A stretch of DNA of 64,000 nt from HK1 sp965220535 (GTDB lineage: Bacteria; Pseudomonadota; Gammaproteobacteria; HK1), in contig OZ244833.1 in the NCBI GenBank assembly GCA_965220535.1, positions 1,922,001 through 1,986,000 on the forward strand, written 5' to 3'. The position numbers and the translations under genes are program-made. Of this stretch, positions 22,178-29,584 are shown one piece after another. Each line of letters starts with the position of its first letter. Position 1 is the first letter of the stretch. The notes under the pieces are model-generated. The model worked only from the letters and a program-made list of their open reading frames with translations. It was not told the DNA's origin and did no database searches.

Positions 22178-23941
22178 TCAAGGCTTTCGGGCGTTGACTC
22201 CCAAACTGCCGTTGAGCAACACCCCGCTGTCGCCGGTGCGAGTCAAGAGTTGCAGGTTGAAGGCACGATCCGATTGCACTTCGCACGCAAGGGCGATTCC
22301 CTCCCAACGATGGTCGATGATATCGACGAGTTCCGCGGTTTTTATATGGCGAACGCTCTTCGATGGGATCGGATCGATCGCTCCTTCGTGCACGGTCCCG
22401 TCATCCTCGCTGCAGCTGATGCGCAAACGATCGCATCGCTCGCCCGCCGTGCAGTGGATACGGATATTCGATACATCGAGGGCGCCGGGGGCCGGAACCG
22501 AGTGGACCCGGGCGGCTTGGTAGCTACGGCGAATCCCTCTCGATAGGCCTTCCACCTCTTCGCTGCGGACGTAATAGGTGTTGTTGGTCTGCGGGTGCTC
22601 GCCGCTGCGTATCCAAACTTGGGCTCTTATATCCTTGTCGCTTCGAATCGCGCAAGATAACCGCCCCTGACCGGCCCACGAACCCTCGGTGATCGTCTCT
22701 TCGATCTCCTGTGCGCTCATCCGGTGCAGTCCTCGAGGCGGGATGACGAGATGCGCTCGTCTATAGAGGTGTTCGAGTCTCGGGGAATCGCCGCTCGGAG
22801 GCGACACCCATTTCCCCAGCACTTCCCCCGATTGGGTGGTGCATTCGAGCCACGCCGGGCAATGGTGGTGCTCGTCGTTGCAGTACATCAGCAAGTCTGC
22901 CTGATCGCGCGATTCCGACGAGGGAATGGCGTATGCATAAGCCCGAACCGGCAGCGAAAGAGGATCGTCGAGACGAAGGGTCGAAGAGGAATCATCGATG
23001 GGCAAGCGCTGCACGGATGCGCTGTTGTTGGCAATCGTTCTCCCGTCGACGATATGGCTCATCTCCACGGTGAGCCCGTAATCCGAGCGGACTTCACAGG
23101 ACAGCCCCCTTCCCTCCCAACGGTGGTCGATGTGCCTGGCGATCGTCTCTTCGCTCATCAAGAGCGTCGCGTGACGCGGGATTCGCCCGATATGGTGTTC
23201 GTGCACGGTACCGTCATCCTCGCTACAGATCAGGCGAACTTGATCCTCCGGCTCGCAAGCCGGGTCGCGAAGGGGGCTGCACCCGCATTCATCGCCTTGC
23301 GGAGCCTCGCAAAAAACGGTGATCTCGATCCCTTCGTTCTCCGCAGTCGCCGACGGGGACAAGATGGAATGAATCAACGCGGATTGATACTGCCCCAATA
23401 CCGAACCGGTGATATCGACCCGGTCGGCGTCCTCGCTGCGCACCGACCCCGAACTGACGATCAACCGCCCGTCCCGATCGCGCTCCAGCTGCTGCACCGT
23501 TGTGCTTTGTTCGCTCCACACCCGGCAAGTAAGGGCCGATCGTCCATCCCACGAAACGACTTCCCGAACTTCGCTGTATTCGACCTTCCGAGCGTTTCTG
23601 GCAGCGAGCGGCGCAAAGGTCCCTTCATAATGGATTTGACCGTCCCAAGTGGCACATTCGAGTCTGACGGTACAACTCTCGAAGTGCTCGTTGCAGTAAA
23701 ACCGCAATGCGTTGCTGCCCCGATCGAGGGTATTGGCGGCAAAGACGACTCCTTCTCCGGCACCCGCCGGCGAAAGCCCTAAGGCCATGACGGCGCTCGT
23801 CGATAAAAGCGTCATTCCGGCAAAGGCGGCGACAACGCTCGATTTTGCGAATCTAAACGAACGCCCCGAAAAAAACCGAGAGGCGGAAGACCGCGCGATC
23901 GAGAGGGTTGCTTGGATATCTCCGAATCGAGGAAAGTTCAT
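22178..23941 (-). CDS. Exported protein made of four cysteine half-modules (tandem paired module)
   Basis: 587 residues from ATG 23941 (weak ribosome site; the frame is open to 24049). A hydrophobic segment near residues 33-54 (SSVVAAFAGMTLLSTSAVMA) is a likely signal peptide. The remainder is two copies of the A+B paired module that ends both giant repeat proteins. A1: ALRFYCNEHFESCTVRLEC...ALTCRVWSEQ. B1: EITVFCEAPQGDEC...GRGLSCEVRSDYGLTVEM...NNSA. A2: LLMYCNDEHHHCPAWLEC...GRLSCAIRSDKDIRAQVWIRSG...NN. B2: NIRIHC...RLRISCSEDDGTVHEGAI...IALACEVQSD...QLLTRTGDSGVLLN. B1 carries an extra Cys-rich insert (CGCSPLRDPAC). The gene sits between fbpB and fbpC. I do not recognise the domain; an exported binding or adhesion role is inference. 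Confidence 0.75.
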   Translation of the reverse strand: MNFPRFGDIQATLSIARSSASRFFSGRSFRFAKSSVVAAFAGMTLLSTSAVMALGLSPAGAGEGVVFAANTLDRGSNALRFYCNEHFESCTVRLECATWDGQIHYEGTFAPLAARNARKVEYSEVREVVSWDGRSALTCRVWSEQSTTVQQLERDRDGRLIVSSGSVRSEDADRVDITGSVLGQYQSALIHSILSPSATAENEGIEITVFCEAPQGDECGCSPLRDPACEPEDQVRLICSEDDGTVHEHHIGRIPRHATLLMSEETIARHIDHRWEGRGLSCEVRSDYGLTVEMSHIVDGRTIANNSASVQRLPIDDSSSTLRLDDPLSLPVRAYAYAIPSSESRDQADLLMYCNDEHHHCPAWLECTTQSGEVLGKWVSPPSGDSPRLEHLYRRAHLVIPPRGLHRMSAQEIEETITEGSWAGQGRLSCAIRSDKDIRAQVWIRSGEHPQTNNTYYVRSEEVEGLSRGIRRSYQAARVHSVPAPGALDVSNIRIHCTAGERCDRLRISCSEDDGTVHEGAIDPIPSKSVRHIKTAELVDIIDHRWEGIALACEVQSDRAFNLQLLTRTGDSGVLLNGSLGVNARKP

Positions 23942-24581
23942 TGTTTCACGCTCGCTTTGGAATGTTTTGCCAGCTTCGACAGCCTTCCGGTTGCGATCTC
24001 GAAGGGCTGTCGTTCGCTTGTTGACGTTGTCCGTGTGCACTATCGGCAAGCCGCTTGGCCCTTGTCGCCGAGGGTCGATTCACCGGAGGTCGATATCCGC
24101 AAGGCTTCGAGGGCGGTTCGAAATCACGACCCGAAGCGGCGGTCTTCGTCTTGCCGGCGATACCCGATGCTATCACCCTTTACTGCCGCTTTTTCGATGC
24201 CGCTTTTTTCGATGAGCCGAGCGGCCGCGCGACCCTAAACCGCAAGAGTCAAACGCCAAGAGTCGGCTTCGATCGGGATGCTCGCTTTCCGGCCGGATAG
24301 TCCTCGACCGGATTTATCTCCGACCGGACTTGTCTCCGACCGGACATCGACCCGCCTCGGCGCCTAGCCGCTTTCGGCATCCATCGGGAATATTGCCTTT
24401 TCCGCGCCTTGCCGCCGTTCACCTTGCCGTACACCTCGAAGAGTGTTTTATTTAATCACATCTTTACACGTCATGCCAGACGCCATGCGAGGGCTCGCCC
24501 GATTTCCCCTCGCATCGCCGACACCGCATCGTCACTGTATCGCCGCCCCTCGGAAAAACCCGTCTCGGCCAAAGCGCGGCC
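23942..24581. other. Gene-free region between the module protein and fbpB, with a 16-bp tandem array
   Basis: 640 bp with no convincing gene. It contains three copies of a 16-bp unit, TCTCCGACCGGACTTG, at 24301-24348. It probably carries the promoter of the 22178-23941 gene, but no site was assigned. Confidence 0.55.
24301..24348. repeat. 16-bp tandem array (3 copies)
   Basis: Three imperfect direct copies of TCTCCGACCGGACTTG (24301-24316, 24317-24332, 24333-24348) downstream of the fbpB stop codon, in non-coding sequence. Confidence 0.8.
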
Positions 24582-26483
24582 CTATCGCCGGGCGATATGC
24601 GTCGGGGCGATCGCCCGGCTCATCAACACGATGGGGACGATCCCCGCCGCGACGATGGTCAAGGCCCCGAGGGCGCATTCCTCCAATAACTCGTCCGATG
24701 CGTAGCGGTAGACGAAGGTCGCCAAGGTATCGTAATTGAACGGGCGCAGGATCAAGGTCAGCGGGAGTTCTTTCATGGTATCGACGAAGACGAGCAGGGC
24801 GGCGGTCAAGACGCTCGGTCGTAGCAGGGGAAAGTGCACCTCGGTCAGCGAGCGCCAAGGACTTGCGCCCAAGGTGCGCGCCGCCCCCTCGATATTGGGA
24901 GTGATGCGGACCAAGCCTGCATCCACGGTGCGATAACCCAAAGCCATGAAGCGAACCATATATCCGATGATCAGCGATACGACCGTGCCGCCGAGCAGCA
25001 ATCCGACCGATGACATCCCGAGGTACTGCGTCCCCGCCAAGGCAAGCGCACGATCGATATAACCCAAGGGAACGACGATCCCGACCGCCAGCACCGCCCC
25101 GGGGATCGCATAGCCGACGGTCGCGAACTCCGCCAAGGACTTGACCGGACGACTCGAGGACAGGCGCACTCCGTAGGCCAGCGCGACGCCGACCGCCGCC
25201 GTCAACAACGCCGCCCATGCCGCCAAGAACACGCTGTTGCCCACGATGCCCAGATAATCCGCCTTCAATGTCTCGGCGTAGAAATCGAGGGCATAGCCGC
25301 CGAGCACCAGCGCCGGCAAGCCGAAGCCGAGGATCACCGGTGCCGCGCACCATAAACAGGCGAGGATCCCGGCGGCTCCGCGCAAGGGCGTCGAAGACAG
25401 CGGCGGGCGGCCGCGGCGGGTGGTATCGTGAAAGCGTCGACCACGACGGGAAATCCGCTCGAGGGCGACCAAGCACAAGGCGAATGCCGCCAACATCGAG
25501 GCGAGCTGCGCCGCCCCCCTGATTCTGTCCATATTGAGCCAGACATCGAAGATGCCTGCGGTCAGGGTCGGCACCGCGAAGAAATCGACGGTGCCGTATT
25601 CGTTGAGGGTTTCCATCAAGGCCAGGCTCGCCCCGACGACGATCGCCGGGCGGGCCAAGGGCAAGGCAACGCTCATGAATGCGGATAACGCTCCTTTCCC
25701 CAAACAACGGCCGGCTTCGAACAAGGCCGTCCCCTGTTCGACGAAAGACGCCCGCGCCAGAAGATAGACATAGGGATAAAGAACCAGCGACAGCACGATC
25801 ACCGCCCCCCCGAGGGAGCGGATCTCGGGAAAACGATAATCCTGCGCCGAGTTCCAGCCGAACCAAGCCCGCAGGGCGCTTTGCACGGCGCCGGCATATT
25901 CGAGTTGGTCGGTGATGACGAAGGCGAGGATATAACCGGGCACCGCCAAGGGCAGCAGCAGGGCCCACGAAAGGATACGGCGACCCGGAAAACGGTACAT
26001 CGTCACCAGCCACGCCGTCGATGTGCCGAGGAGGATGGTGCCGATCCCCACCCCGGTCATCAGCAAGATCGTGTTCGAGACATAATCCCAAAGGACGGTG
26101 GAGACCAAATGAGCCCAGACCCCGGAGTCCGTCTGCGTATTCGGACCGAAGGCGGTGAGGAGGATCGACCCCAGCGGGAGGGCGATCAACGCCCCGATCA
26201 GCAACGCGATCAGGACCCAGGGATCCAGGCGAACGAAACTCGACAAAGAAAGCGTTCCAAGCGAAAGCGTTCGAGGCCGCAAGGCCGAAGCGCGGCCCCC
26301 GGCGGCATCGCCCAAGGCCGCGAAAGACGATGCGGGAGGGCGTTTCGATTCACGGGCGAAGGCTTTTTTCGGGTTCGGCGAAGCGCCCGGCGGGGCGATT
26401 GCCGGATCCTTATCGAGCCTTGAACCTGATCGAAGCGAATCGGACTTCTTCCGCGACGAGAACGCACCGCCTCCCTCGTTCAT
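24582..26483 (-). CDS. fbpB: Fe(III)-type ABC transporter permease (fused two-domain)
   Basis: 633 residues with two six-helix permease halves, the arrangement of FbpB/ThiP-type permeases. The first membrane helix is DPWVLIALLIGALIALPLGS. Later segments include ILSWALLLPLAVPGYILAFV and, in the second half, VGYAIPGAVLAVGIVVPLGY and MSSVGLLLGGTVVSLIIGYM, each followed by an EAA-type cytoplasmic loop (GAARTLGASPWRSLTEVHFPLLRPS). An unusually long, low-complexity N-terminal extension of about 85 residues precedes the first helix. The ATG at 26483 has no good ribosome site and starts 3 nt after the stop codon of a 26-aa peptide frame (26487-26567) that has one, which suggests translational coupling. 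The first about 40 codons fall inside a 398-bp direct repeat. Confidence 0.88.
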   Translation of the reverse strand: MNEGGGAFSSRKKSDSLRSGSRLDKDPAIAPPGASPNPKKAFARESKRPPASSFAALGDAAGGRASALRPRTLSLGTLSLSSFVRLDPWVLIALLIGALIALPLGSILLTAFGPNTQTDSGVWAHLVSTVLWDYVSNTILLMTGVGIGTILLGTSTAWLVTMYRFPGRRILSWALLLPLAVPGYILAFVITDQLEYAGAVQSALRAWFGWNSAQDYRFPEIRSLGGAVIVLSLVLYPYVYLLARASFVEQGTALFEAGRCLGKGALSAFMSVALPLARPAIVVGASLALMETLNEYGTVDFFAVPTLTAGIFDVWLNMDRIRGAAQLASMLAAFALCLVALERISRRGRRFHDTTRRGRPPLSSTPLRGAAGILACLWCAAPVILGFGLPALVLGGYALDFYAETLKADYLGIVGNSVFLAAWAALLTAAVGVALAYGVRLSSSRPVKSLAEFATVGYAIPGAVLAVGIVVPLGYIDRALALAGTQYLGMSSVGLLLGGTVVSLIIGYMVRFMALGYRTVDAGLVRITPNIEGAARTLGASPWRSLTEVHFPLLRPSVLTAALLVFVDTMKELPLTLILRPFNYDTLATFVYRYASDELLEECALGALTIVAAGIVPIVLMSRAIAPTHIARR

Positions 26484-26737
26484 GACTTAGGGATTTTCCG
26501 CGCGGATCGTGCCGATGATGACGAACATGACAACTCCGGCGATGGCGTACCTGAAGAACTTGCGCATGGTCGGTCTCCCTGTTCGCGCTCGGATTCAGCG
26601 CGGGCGGTCGCTTCGCTCGCACGCTTTGCGATGATCATCGCGTCGGCGCGGGCTTTCGCTTCTTTCAGTCGATGGCTTAGGTCTAGGTAGTCGACAACGG
26701 CTTCGAGCGAGTCGCTGCTGGATTGCAAGGCTTCCAT
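26480..26737 (-). pseudogene. Truncated tail copy of the 257-aa membrane-coil gene
   Basis: Frame of 85 codons (SLEAVVDYLDLSHRLKEAKA...) nearly identical to the C-terminal 85 residues of the 26883-27656 product, created by the 398-bp duplication. Its ATG is an internal methionine of the full-length gene (DERAMEALQ), and it lacks the N-terminal membrane segment. The Ser-rich tail is probably an out-of-frame reading of the overlapping 26-aa peptide. Confidence 0.7.
26487..26567 (-). CDS. 26-aa hydrophobic membrane peptide upstream of fbpB
   Basis: Short frame MRKFFRYAIAG-VVMFVIIGT-IRAENP: basic start, one hydrophobic helix, polar end. GGGAGA lies 8 nt before the ATG, the best ribosome site in the area. 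The TAA is 3 nt before the fbpB ATG, so translation of fbpB may be coupled to it. A second copy with two substitutions (R6K, A10D) is at 26890-26970. It could be a regulatory leader, a small transporter subunit or a chance frame; the clean start, hydrophobic pattern and conservation in both copies favour a real product. Confidence 0.5.
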   Translation of the reverse strand: MRKFFRYAIAGVVMFVIIGTIRAENP

Positions 26738-26766
26738 TGCTCGCTCGTCTCCGAAGGTATCAAGGG

Positions 26767-27164
26767 TTTTTTCGGGTTCGGCGAAGCGCCCGGCGGGGCG
26801 ATTGCCGGATCCTTATCGAGCCTTGAACCTGATCGAAGCGAATCGGACTTCTTCCGCGACGAGAACGCACCGCCTCCCTCGTTCATGACTTAGGGATTTT
26901 CCGCGCGGATCGTGCCGATGATGACGAACATGACAACTCCGTCGATGGCGTACTTGAAGAACTTGCGCATGGTCGGTCTCCCTCTTCGCGCTCGGATTCA
27001 GCGCGGGCGGTCGCTTCGCTCGCACGCTTTGCGATGATCATCGCGTCGGCGCGGGCTTTCGCTTCTTTCAGTCGATGGCTTAGGTCTAGGTAGTCGACAA
27101 AGGCTTCGAGCGAGTCGCTGCTGGATTGCAAGGCTTCCATCGCTCGCTCGTCTCCGAAGGTATC
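26767..27164. repeat. 398-bp direct duplication, copy 2
   Basis: Second copy of 26364-26761. It holds the intact 3' end of the 257-aa gene and a dead copy of the fbpB 5' end (frame 26886-26683, which shares about 40 residues with FbpB and then runs into unrelated sequence). Confidence 0.92.
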
Positions 27165-27656
27165 GTCGCCGTGATATAGCGGGTGGCTAAGTCTCGCGAG
27201 CACGAAGTCGGCTAGGCAGTAGTCGGTGGCGTCGCGGCGGATGTCGGGGTACCGAGTCAAGGCATCTCGCCAATAATCGTGCGCGTCGTCCGCGTTCGCG
27301 GTTCGCTCCACGAAGTGGCGGACATAAGCGGCGGCGCGTGCGTCGCCGTGGATGGCTCGCAATAGGATGTCGGCGGTTTCGTCGCCGTATTCAGCGCGGA
27401 CGAGCCGCGCCATATTTCGCCGATGGGCGGCGCGGGTGTTTATTTCTTCGACGCGGTTTAGTTCGAGCGCATCGCGAATCCTTGCGACTTCGGCGACGGC
27501 TTCGGCGTGGGCTTGCGCCGGGTCTTTCAATCGGTCGAGCACGGCGGGGGCGAAGGCGACGGCGAAGATAACAAGGATGGTAAAGAACAAGGCAATCGCG
27601 GCGCCGATGCGCTCGCGCCTTGCCACTCGCTCCCACTCGCCGTTATGGGCAGTCAT
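26883..27656 (-). CDS. Small membrane protein with helical/coiled domain, unknown family
   Basis: 257 residues. One N-terminal membrane helix (IGAAIALFFTILVIFAVAFAPAVL, residues about 17-40) is followed by a charged, alpha-helical, Ala/Arg-rich domain: AHAEAVAEVARIRDALELN, then ARLVRAEYGDETADILLRAIHGDARAAAYV, a Sel1/TPR-like look without a clear motif, then SLEAFVDYLDLSHRLKEAKARADA. The Cys/Ser-rich last 25 residues overlap the 26-aa peptide frame and may not be native, since the split homologue at 12853-13185 ends differently (PKFIRRFFEDAIAFVRKSG). It lies between fbpA and fbpB on the same strand. A broken paralogue is at 12.8-13.7 kb and a tail copy at 26480-26737. I do not recognise the family. 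Confidence 0.65.
   Translation of the reverse strand: MTAHNGEWERVARRERIGAAIALFFTILVIFAVAFAPAVLDRLKDPAQAHAEAVAEVARIRDALELNRVEEINTRAAHRRNMARLVRAEYGDETADILLRAIHGDARAAAYVRHFVERTANADDAHDYWRDALTRYPDIRRDATDYCLADFVLARLSHPLYHGDDTFGDERAMEALQSSSDSLEAFVDYLDLSHRLKEAKARADAMIIAKRASEATARAESEREEGDRPCASSSSTPSTELSCSSSSARSARKIPKS
26890..26970 (-). CDS. 26-aa hydrophobic membrane peptide, second copy
   Basis: Copy of the 26487-26567 frame within the 398-bp duplication: MRKFFKYAIDG-VVMFVIIGT-IRAENP with the same GGGAGA ribosome site. Here it overlaps the 3' end of the 257-aa gene in another frame and is followed by the dead fbpB start, so any coupling role is lost in this copy. Confidence 0.42.
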   Translation of the reverse strand: MRKFFKYAIDGVVMFVIIGTIRAENP

Positions 27657-27896
27657 GCGTTCGCTCAGTTCGTTCGCCGACCGGCTCGGCGTGTTCGCTC
27701 GATTCGATGCCGCCGATGGTCAGCGCGAGAAAGCCGGGTTTTCGTTCTAGAGGGGACGCACCGCGCACCGCCGATGCGCTTGCCCGCGGCCGACTTCGCG
27801 CCGCGGGCAAGGCTCGATATGCCGCTCGATATCCCGCTTGATATCCCGATAGATCCCGAGGGCGAAGTGCCCCCGGCCGCTCTCTCTTTTTTTGAA

Positions 27897-28928
27897 TCAT
27901 ACCTTCGGTCCGCGATCGAAACGCGTCTTGTCGACCAAGCGGGTGGCCGCTTCCCGATGGCGAGCGATATCCGCCAGCGGCAGAGGATCGGCCTTGAATC
28001 TCCCCCAGGATTCGACGAGAGAATGGGTTTTGATCCCCGCTTTGACCGGGTATTCGAAGTTGACGGTGCCGTATTTGGCTTGGGCTTCGTCCGATGCCAA
28101 GAACTCCATCAAAGCGATCGCGTTAGCCCGATTCTTGGCGCCTTTGAGCAGGGCCGCTCCGGAGATGTTGACGTGGTTGCCGCGACCCTCCACATCGAGG
28201 AAGCGCACCTCGACCGCCTCGGCCCATAACTTCTGCTCGGGCTTTTCTTCGTTGGTCGCCATCTTGCCCATGTAGTAGTGGTTGGAGATGGCGATATCGC
28301 AAACCCCCTCGTAGATCCCCTTCGCTTGCGCGCGGTCGTTGCCTTGGGGTTTGCGGGCGAGGTTGTCGCGCAGCCCGACCAACCAACGCTCGGCCGCCGC
28401 CTCGCCTTCGTGGGCGATGATCGAGGCGATCAGCGCGACGTTGTAGGGATGCTTGCCCGAGCGAGTGCAGATCTTCCCGCGAAAGGCGGGGTCGGCGAGA
28501 TCGGCAAGGGTTTTCAACGCCCCGGCTTCGACCCGCTCGCGGGAAACGAGGGCGATGCGAGCCCGAACGCTGAGCCCGAACCAGAGCCCGTCGGGATGGC
28601 GCAGATGAGAAGGAATCGCATCTTCCAAGGTCTTCGATCGCACCGGTTCCAACAATCCCGCTTTGGCGAGCGCATCCAAACGACCGATATCGACCGTCAG
28701 CACGGCATCGGCGGGGTTGTTGTCGCCCGCGGCCCGAATCTTCTCCGCCATGCCCTTGCTCACGAACGAGACATTGACCTTGATGCCGGTCTTTTGCGTG
28801 AAGGAATCGAGCATCGGATCGATCAAGAAGGGCTGGCGATAGGAATAGAGGTTGACCTCGCCCGCGGCGAAGGCTTGCGCCGACAACAGCGTTGCCAGGC
28901 AAAAAACGAGAATGCGTCGCATTTGCAT
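27897..28928 (-). CDS. fbpA: Fe(III) ABC transporter periplasmic binding protein
   Basis: 343 residues, FbpA/FutA type. A signal peptide (RRILVFCLATLLSAQAFA|AGEV) is followed by VNLYSYRQPFLIDPMLDSFTQKTGI, the KIRAAGDNNPADAVLTVDIGRL segment, and the C-terminal-lobe sequences CDIAISNHYYMGKM and NHVNISGAALLKGAKN. The paired tyrosines in NHYYMG are those that ligand Fe(III) in this family. The ATG at 28928 lies 3 nt after AGGA; the next ATG (28922) has a 9-nt spacing and may be the true start. A Fur-like palindrome lies about 80 bp upstream. Its permease and ATPase partners are 1.4 and 6 kb downstream on the same strand. Confidence 0.92.
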   Translation of the reverse strand: MQMRRILVFCLATLLSAQAFAAGEVNLYSYRQPFLIDPMLDSFTQKTGIKVNVSFVSKGMAEKIRAAGDNNPADAVLTVDIGRLDALAKAGLLEPVRSKTLEDAIPSHLRHPDGLWFGLSVRARIALVSRERVEAGALKTLADLADPAFRGKICTRSGKHPYNVALIASIIAHEGEAAAERWLVGLRDNLARKPQGNDRAQAKGIYEGVCDIAISNHYYMGKMATNEEKPEQKLWAEAVEVRFLDVEGRGNHVNISGAALLKGAKNRANAIALMEFLASDEAQAKYGTVNFEYPVKAGIKTHSLVESWGRFKADPLPLADIARHREAATRLVDKTRFDRGPKV

Positions 28929-29500
28929 ATTTCCTGTCTCTTTGTAAACAGACGGGGCCCATCCCCGCCTTGACGGGCAGGATAATAATTCATTTCGACT
29001 CTAAATGCAAATGATTCTCATTTGTAAATGAAGCCGATCCGGGTCCTGCCGGTTCTCGGTCATCGGATCGGTCCTCGAATCGCTCGTCGGATCGTTCGTC
29101 GAAAGCGCGAGGACGGTTTTCGCGATGCGCGCGATGTCTTGGTTCCGGATTCGGAGCCCGCTTCGGAGCCCGCTTCGAGGCGAAGCGAGCGAGGGCGAGG
29201 GAATCGGCACCGTATCGACGCTCGTTTTTCTCCGCGCCATTCCGTCACAAAGCGGACGAAGCGAAGTCGAGCGACAGCCCATCCATCGATTCGGTGAAGA
29301 TGCGGTTGGCGCGGATAGTGAGATGGCTTTCGCGCAACTTGCGGGATCCAAGTCAATCGTGCCGCCGAGCGCGGGGCGGGCGGCTTCGGCCATAAGCGGC
29401 TTCGGCTATATAAGGTGGAGTGAACCGACTGTCGCTGCTGCCGGCGGTTCCCGTCGATCGATCGTTGCCGCTCGTGGCGCGTTTCCGCTTTGTCGAGCGT
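28929..29500. other. Promoter region of fbpA and gene-free spacer
   Basis: About 570 bp. The first 100 bp upstream of fbpA are AT-rich and contain the Fur-like palindrome. The rest is high-GC with no convincing gene; the frames are Arg/Ser-rich, and a repeated GGAGCCCGCTTC motif lies near 29153-29178. Confidence 0.55.
29006..29026. promoter_or_regulatory. Fur-box-like palindrome upstream of fbpA
   Basis: TGCAAATGA-TTC-TCATTTGTA: nine-base arms match at eight of nine positions around a 3-bp centre. It contains the AATGATTCTCATT core (reverse AATGAGAATCATT) typical of gammaproteobacterial Fur sites. Its position about 80 bp before fbpA predicts iron-repressed transcription. Confidence 0.75.
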
Positions 29501-29534
29501 AAAAAAAGCGGGCGACCCGCAAGAGCCGCCCGCT
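29501..29534 (-). terminator. Rho-independent terminator of the Cys-rich repeat gene
   Basis: Read on the minus strand: an 8-bp GC stem (AGCGGGCG 29507-29514 paired with CGCCCGCT 29527-29534) followed by a run of seven T (29501-29507). It lies about 50 nt after the stop of the 29585-31315 gene. Confidence 0.88.
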
Positions 29535-29584
29535 TGCCTTCGCTTGTTGCTTACAGCCCGCTTCCGCCTTCGTTATCGCGACCC

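Larger units (their letters stand above)
26364..26761. repeat. 398-bp direct duplication, copy 1
   Basis: Nearly identical to 26767-27164 (offset 403 bp, 5-bp spacer AAGGG). It covers the 5' end of fbpB, the 26-aa peptide frame and the 3' part of the 257-aa gene. Differences are a few point changes (for example CCGGCG versus CCGTCG in the peptide frame). As a result fbpB has a full-length start in this copy, while the 257-aa family gene is represented here only by its tail. Confidence 0.92.

Noticed and set aside
27643..27900. Minus-strand 85-codon frame between fbpA and the 257-aa gene
   Set aside because: Arg/Ala/Ser-rich, overlaps short repeats, no ribosome site.
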